Shown: piece after piece, positions 5,882 through 8,302 of the stretch
Layout of the letters: the number at the start of each line of letters is the position of its first letter
Position numbering within the stretch: position 1 is the stretch's first letter
Source: Thermoleophilia bacterium
Lineage (GTDB): Bacteria > Actinomycetota > Thermoleophilia > Gaiellales > Gaiellaceae
NCBI GenBank assembly: GCA_014534295.1
Contig: JACVRU010000083.1
Span: 1-8,302, forward strand
Length of the DNA: 8,302 bases
Direction: 5' to 3'
Position numbers and translations under genes: made by a program
The notes under the pieces: model-generated
What the model was told of the DNA's origin: nothing
The model's database searches: none
What the model saw: only the letters and a program-made list of their open reading frames with translations

Positions 5882-6754
5882 GTGGCGTTCGAGGAGCTGA
5901 TGGGGCTCGCGAACCGCCTGCTGACGAACGCGCAGGCGCTCGCAGCCGTGGTCGCGCGGCTTCGGCTGGACGAGCTCGGCGAGGACGGCGACCCGGCCGT
6001 GCGCGCCCAGCTCGACCGCGTCGTCGAGGCGCTCGGAGTCCGCGAGCACCTGGACGGGCTCGAGGAGGGGGACCGGGCCGTGGTCGCGGCGTTCGTACGG
6101 AGCTACCTCGCCCAGGCGCTCGACCTCGTCGAGGAGCCGGCGCGGGCGGGCGCCTGGGCCTACGCCGACCCGGTGCTGCTCCGGGCACAGGGCTCGGCGT
6201 CGGCGGTGGTTGCCCGCCTCGTCGCCGAAGCCGGGCTCGGGTCGCCCGCCGCCAGGATCCTGGACGTGGGCACCGGCGTCGGGGGCCTGGCGATCGCTTT
6301 CTGCCGCACGTTTCCCGACTCCACCGTCGTCGGCGTCGACCCCTGGGAGCCGGCGCTCGCGATCGCGCGCGAGAACGTCGCCGCAGCAGGGCTGGAGGAC
6401 CGGGTCACGCTCGTCGCCGCGCGGATCGAGGAGTTCGACGATCCTGCGGGATTCGACCTCGCCTGGCTCCCCTCGTTCTTCATCCCCGAGCCGGTCGTCG
6501 ACGGCGCGCTGGAGCGGATCCGCTCCCTGCTCCGGCCGGGAGGAACGCTCGTCGTCGGCGCGACCTACGCTGCGGGCGACGATCCGCTCGCGGCCGCCGT
6601 CGACGACCTGTTCACGGTTCGTTCCGGCGGGTCGGTCCTGACTGCGGAGGACGCGCTCGAGGGGCTCGGGCGAGCCGGGTACGAGCAGGTCGAGGAGGTC
6701 GAGCGCGCGTGGCAGGCTCCGCTCCGCTTCGTCCTGGGGTCGCGCCGCGGCTGA
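5882..6754 (+). CDS. Class I SAM-dependent methyltransferase with helical N-terminal domain
   Basis: Cytoplasmic methyltransferase of 290 residues. Residues 1 to about 118 are rich in Leu, Ala, Glu and Arg, look helical, and may be a dimerisation or substrate-capping domain. The Rossmann fold begins at motif I, ILDVGTGVGGLAIAF (126-140). An acidic residue follows at the second strand, VVGVDPWEPALAIARENV (149-166, Asp153 for the ribose). FDLAWLPSFF (191-200) ends the fourth strand, and LLRPGGTLVVGA (216-227) is the typical fifth-strand motif. The layout recalls O-methyltransferases of small molecules, but the acceptor is not evident. GTG 5882 follows a TAGACT at 6-nt spacing, with no Shine-Dalgarno sequence. 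It is a single gene between two promoters, so its link to the neighbours is unclear. Confidence 0.9.
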   Translation: MAFEELMGLANRLLTNAQALAAVVARLRLDELGEDGDPAVRAQLDRVVEALGVREHLDGLEEGDRAVVAAFVRSYLAQALDLVEEPARAGAWAYADPVLLRAQGSASAVVARLVAEAGLGSPAARILDVGTGVGGLAIAFCRTFPDSTVVGVDPWEPALAIARENVAAAGLEDRVTLVAARIEEFDDPAGFDLAWLPSFFIPEPVVDGALERIRSLLRPGGTLVVGATYAAGDDPLAAAVDDLFTVRSGGSVLTAEDALEGLGRAGYEQVEEVERAWQAPLRFVLGSRRG

Positions 6755-6768
6755 ATAAGCAGTTCAAA

Positions 6769-6798
6769 TTGTTCGGATTAGCGATCAGTGGGTATGAT
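6769..6798 (+). promoter_or_regulatory. Promoter of the flavoprotein-fumarase operon (TTGTTC-18-TATGAT)
   Basis: The 50-bp gap after the methyltransferase is the only AT-rich stretch in the window. It holds TTGTTC (6769-6774), an 18-bp spacer and TATGAT (6793-6798), with more A/T just upstream. TATGAT ends 6 nt before GTG 6805, so the transcript would be leaderless. This is the best match to a housekeeping sigma-factor promoter in the window. Confidence 0.65.
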
Positions 6799-6804
6799 CG
6801 CCCC

Positions 6805-7983
6805 GTGACGAGCTTCGACGTGCTGGTGGTCGGAAGCGGCGCCTCCGGGCTCGCCGCGGCCGTCTCCGCCCACCGGGCGGGGGCGCGCGTGGCCGTGGCC
6901 ACGAAAGGGTCGCTGCAGTCCTGCAACTCGGCGAAGGCGCAGGGCGGCATCCAGGCCGCGTTCGGAGAGGACGACTCGCCGGAGCAGCACGCGGGGGACG
7001 TCTGGCAGAGCTCTCACGAGACCGCCGACCGCCGCCTCGTCGAGATCCTCACCGCCGAGGCGCCCGAAGCGATCCACTGGCTGGAGGAGCTGGGCGTCGA
7101 GTTCACCAGGGAAAACGGCGGCTACCGCCTCGCCCGATGCGGCGGCGCCTCTCGCGAGCGCCTGCTCCAGGTCGGCGACCGTACGGGCCACGCGATCACG
7201 ACCGCGCTCCGCGACGCCGTCGAGGCCGCGGAGACTCCGACCTACCCGAAGTCGCCCCTCCGCTCGCTCTTGCGCACGGAGAGCGGGTGGCGGGCGCGCT
7301 GCGGCGAGCACGAGCTCGAGGCGGCGACCGTCGTCCTCGCGGCCGGCGGCCGCTGCTACCGCGAGGCCGAGGAGCGCGGCGAGCTCTCGACCAATCACCC
7401 CGGGGCCACCGGCGAGGTGACGCGGATCGCGCTCGAGCTCGGCGCGGAGGCGCGCGACCTCGACGCGCTCCAGTACCACCCGAACGGCGGCGCCTGGCCC
7501 GGGAACATGCAGGGCTATTCGATCCCCGAGACGACACGCGCCTACGGCGCGGTGCTGCTCAACGCCGAGGGCGAGGAGTTCACGGACCCGCTCGGCCCGC
7601 GCGACGCGGTCTCGCAGGCGATCTTCGACGAGGTCGAGGCGGGCCGCGGCGTGGACACCCCGGACGGTCGTCCCGCCGTCTACCTCGACACGACGCGCAT
7701 CTCCGAGCGGGACGCCGAGATCTCGCTCCCGTACATGCTTCGGCGCTACCGCGCGGGCGGCATCGATCCCCTGCGCGAGCCGATCCTCACCTACCCCGTC
7801 CTCCACTACCAGAACGGAGGGCTCGTGATCGACGAGCACGGGCGGACGACGGTCGAGGGCCTCTACGCGTGCGGCGAGATCGCCGGCGGGACCCACGGCC
7901 GGAACCGCATGATGGGCAATTCGCTCCTGGAGTGCGTCGTCTTCGGAAGGAGGGCGGGACGTGCCGCAGCTGCTGGACACTGA
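6805..7983 (+). CDS. FAD-dependent fumarate reductase/succinate dehydrogenase/L-aspartate oxidase-family flavoprotein, short form
   Basis: Predicted flavoprotein acting on a C4 dicarboxylate (fumarate, succinate or aspartate). The 392-residue product has the dinucleotide motif VVGSGASGLAAA (8-19) and CNSAKAQGGI (40-49). The position that carries covalently bound FAD (His) in succinate dehydrogenase appears to be Asn41, so FAD is probably non-covalent as in L-aspartate oxidase. Substrate-site motifs are YHPNG (224-228), ETTRAYG (242-248), GPRDAVS (264-270, Arg266 the likely catalytic Arg) and HYQNGG (334-339). The FAD-closing region GEIAGGTHGRNRMMGNSLLE (357-376) is intact. The protein ends about 15 residues later, so the C-terminal helical domain of the 530-600-residue relatives is missing. 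The ending is not a visible frameshift: the next gene starts inside it, 23 nt before the stop. The adjacent fumarase points to fumarate chemistry. Exact reaction and electron partner are unknown. Confidence 0.87.
   Translation: MTSFDVLVVGSGASGLAAAVSAHRAGARVAVATKGSLQSCNSAKAQGGIQAAFGEDDSPEQHAGDVWQSSHETADRRLVEILTAEAPEAIHWLEELGVEFTRENGGYRLARCGGASRERLLQVGDRTGHAITTALRDAVEAAETPTYPKSPLRSLLRTESGWRARCGEHELEAATVVLAAGGRCYREAEERGELSTNHPGATGEVTRIALELGAEARDLDALQYHPNGGAWPGNMQGYSIPETTRAYGAVLLNAEGEEFTDPLGPRDAVSQAIFDEVEAGRGVDTPDGRPAVYLDTTRISERDAEISLPYMLRRYRAGGIDPLREPILTYPVLHYQNGGLVIDEHGRTTVEGLYACGEIAGGTHGRNRMMGNSLLECVVFGRRAGRAAAAGH
7948..7953 (+). promoter_or_regulatory. Shine-Dalgarno sequence AGGAGG for the fumarase gene
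   Basis: Canonical AGGAGG, 7 nt before GTG 7961 and inside the end of the flavoprotein gene. It is the strongest ribosome binding site in the window. It fixes the fumarase start and marks it as an internal operon gene. Confidence 0.8.
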
Positions 7984-8302
7984 CCTCGGAGCCGCCGTCG
8001 AGGACGCCGCGGCGCACCTCTACGTCTGGGCGCTGAAGGACATTCCGCAGGACCTGCGCGACGCGCTCGCCGAGGCGCGCGACCGCGAGACCTCGGTCTC
8101 CGGCAAGCGCGTGCTCGAGATCATCCACCGCAACGTCGAGATCGCGGACTCGAACAGCAACCTCGTCTGCCAGGACACGGGGATCGCCGTCTACACCTGC
8201 CGCGTCGGCGACGACTTCCCCCTGCACACTGCCCGGATCTACGCGGCGCTGAACGCAGGCACCGAGCGCCCGACGCTCGAGCACCCGCTGCGCTCGAATG
8301 CC
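7961..8302 (+). CDS. Class I fumarate hydratase alpha subunit / Fe-S hydro-lyase (tartrate dehydratase alpha type), partial
   Basis: N-terminal 114 codons of an oxygen-sensitive [4Fe-4S] hydro-lyase that interconverts fumarate and malate (or dehydrates tartrate). No stop is reached before the right edge. Alpha subunits of two-subunit enzymes are about 280-300 residues, so more than half is missing from the window. Typical features are an N-terminal helical region, SGKRVLEIIHRNVEIADSNS (47-66), and CQDTGIAVY (70-78), in which Cys70 is an expected cluster ligand. The GTG start at 7961 has a strong Shine-Dalgarno sequence and overlaps the flavoprotein gene by 23 nt, which implies coupled translation. 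A beta subunit is expected just downstream but is not visible. Fumarase versus tartrate dehydratase cannot be separated on this part; the flavoprotein neighbour favours fumarase. Confidence 0.92.
   Translation, partial: MPQLLDTDLGAAVEDAAAHLYVWALKDIPQDLRDALAEARDRETSVSGKRVLEIIHRNVEIADSNSNLVCQDTGIAVYTCRVGDDFPLHTARIYAALNAGTERPTLEHPLRSNA

Noticed and set aside
4251..5900. 549-codon plus-strand frame spanning the dehydrogenase end, cupin and CBS genes
   Set aside because: It overlaps three well-supported genes on both strands and has no domain of its own.
6769..6790. FNR-like site before the fumarate operon
   Set aside because: Only scattered half-site resemblance (TTG and ATCA at the wrong spacing). 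Not enough to call an operator.
5788..6804. Upstream in-frame extension of the flavoprotein reading frame
   Set aside because: It crosses the methyltransferase gene in another frame and is Arg/Gly-rich without domains. The FAD motif begins right after GTG 6805, which has its own promoter.
6778..7980. 400-codon minus-strand open frame opposite the flavoprotein
   Set aside because: It mirrors the flavoprotein gene almost end to end and has no motifs. It is a composition artefact.
1..8302. tRNA, rRNA, CRISPR array, insertion sequence, toxin-antitoxin or phage modules
   Set aside because: I looked for direct repeat arrays, terminal inverted repeats and transposase or integrase motifs and found none. 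Nearly all sequence is explained by the listed genes.

Overview
The window looks like a compact, very GC-rich chromosomal segment (above 70% G+C by eye). Codon third positions are almost all G or C, and GTG starts are frequent. Gene content and the leaderless-looking gene starts suggest a high-GC actinobacterium, possibly of the Thermoleophilia/Gaiellales type. That placement is an inference from style, not from a marker gene. There is no tRNA, rRNA, CRISPR array, insertion sequence or phage gene. Almost every base is coding.

Layout. (1) Positions 1-1954, minus strand: a membrane sugar-1-phosphate transferase followed after 11 bp by an asparagine-synthase-type amidotransferase that runs off the left edge. 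This pair looks like the end of a surface-polysaccharide locus. (2) Positions 1998-4902, plus strand: a secreted lipoprotein of the PQQ-dependent glucose/sorbosone dehydrogenase family, a LysR regulator, and a short iron-containing alcohol dehydrogenase/maleylacetate reductase-like enzyme. (3) Positions 4899-5846, minus strand: a CBS-pair protein and a cupin protein that lie in one reading frame, separated by a single TGA. (4) Positions 5882-6754, plus strand: a SAM-dependent methyltransferase with a helical N-terminal domain. (5) Positions 6805-8302, plus strand: a shortened fumarate reductase/succinate dehydrogenase-type flavoprotein overlapping by 23 nt the start of a class I fumarase alpha subunit, which runs off the right edge. 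This is a small fumarate-centred operon.

The most consistent non-coding signal is a TANNNT hexamer (TAGAGT, TAGACT, TACACT, TAAGCT, TATGAT) placed 6-8 nt before the start codon of six genes. This is the geometry expected for leaderless transcripts whose 5' end is the start codon. The two genes that look internal to operons have Shine-Dalgarno-like sequences instead. This pattern was used to choose several starts.

I do not see a clear new multi-gene system. The best leads are the leaderless promoter pattern, the in-frame TGA between the CBS and cupin domains, and the truncated flavoprotein coupled to fumarase.
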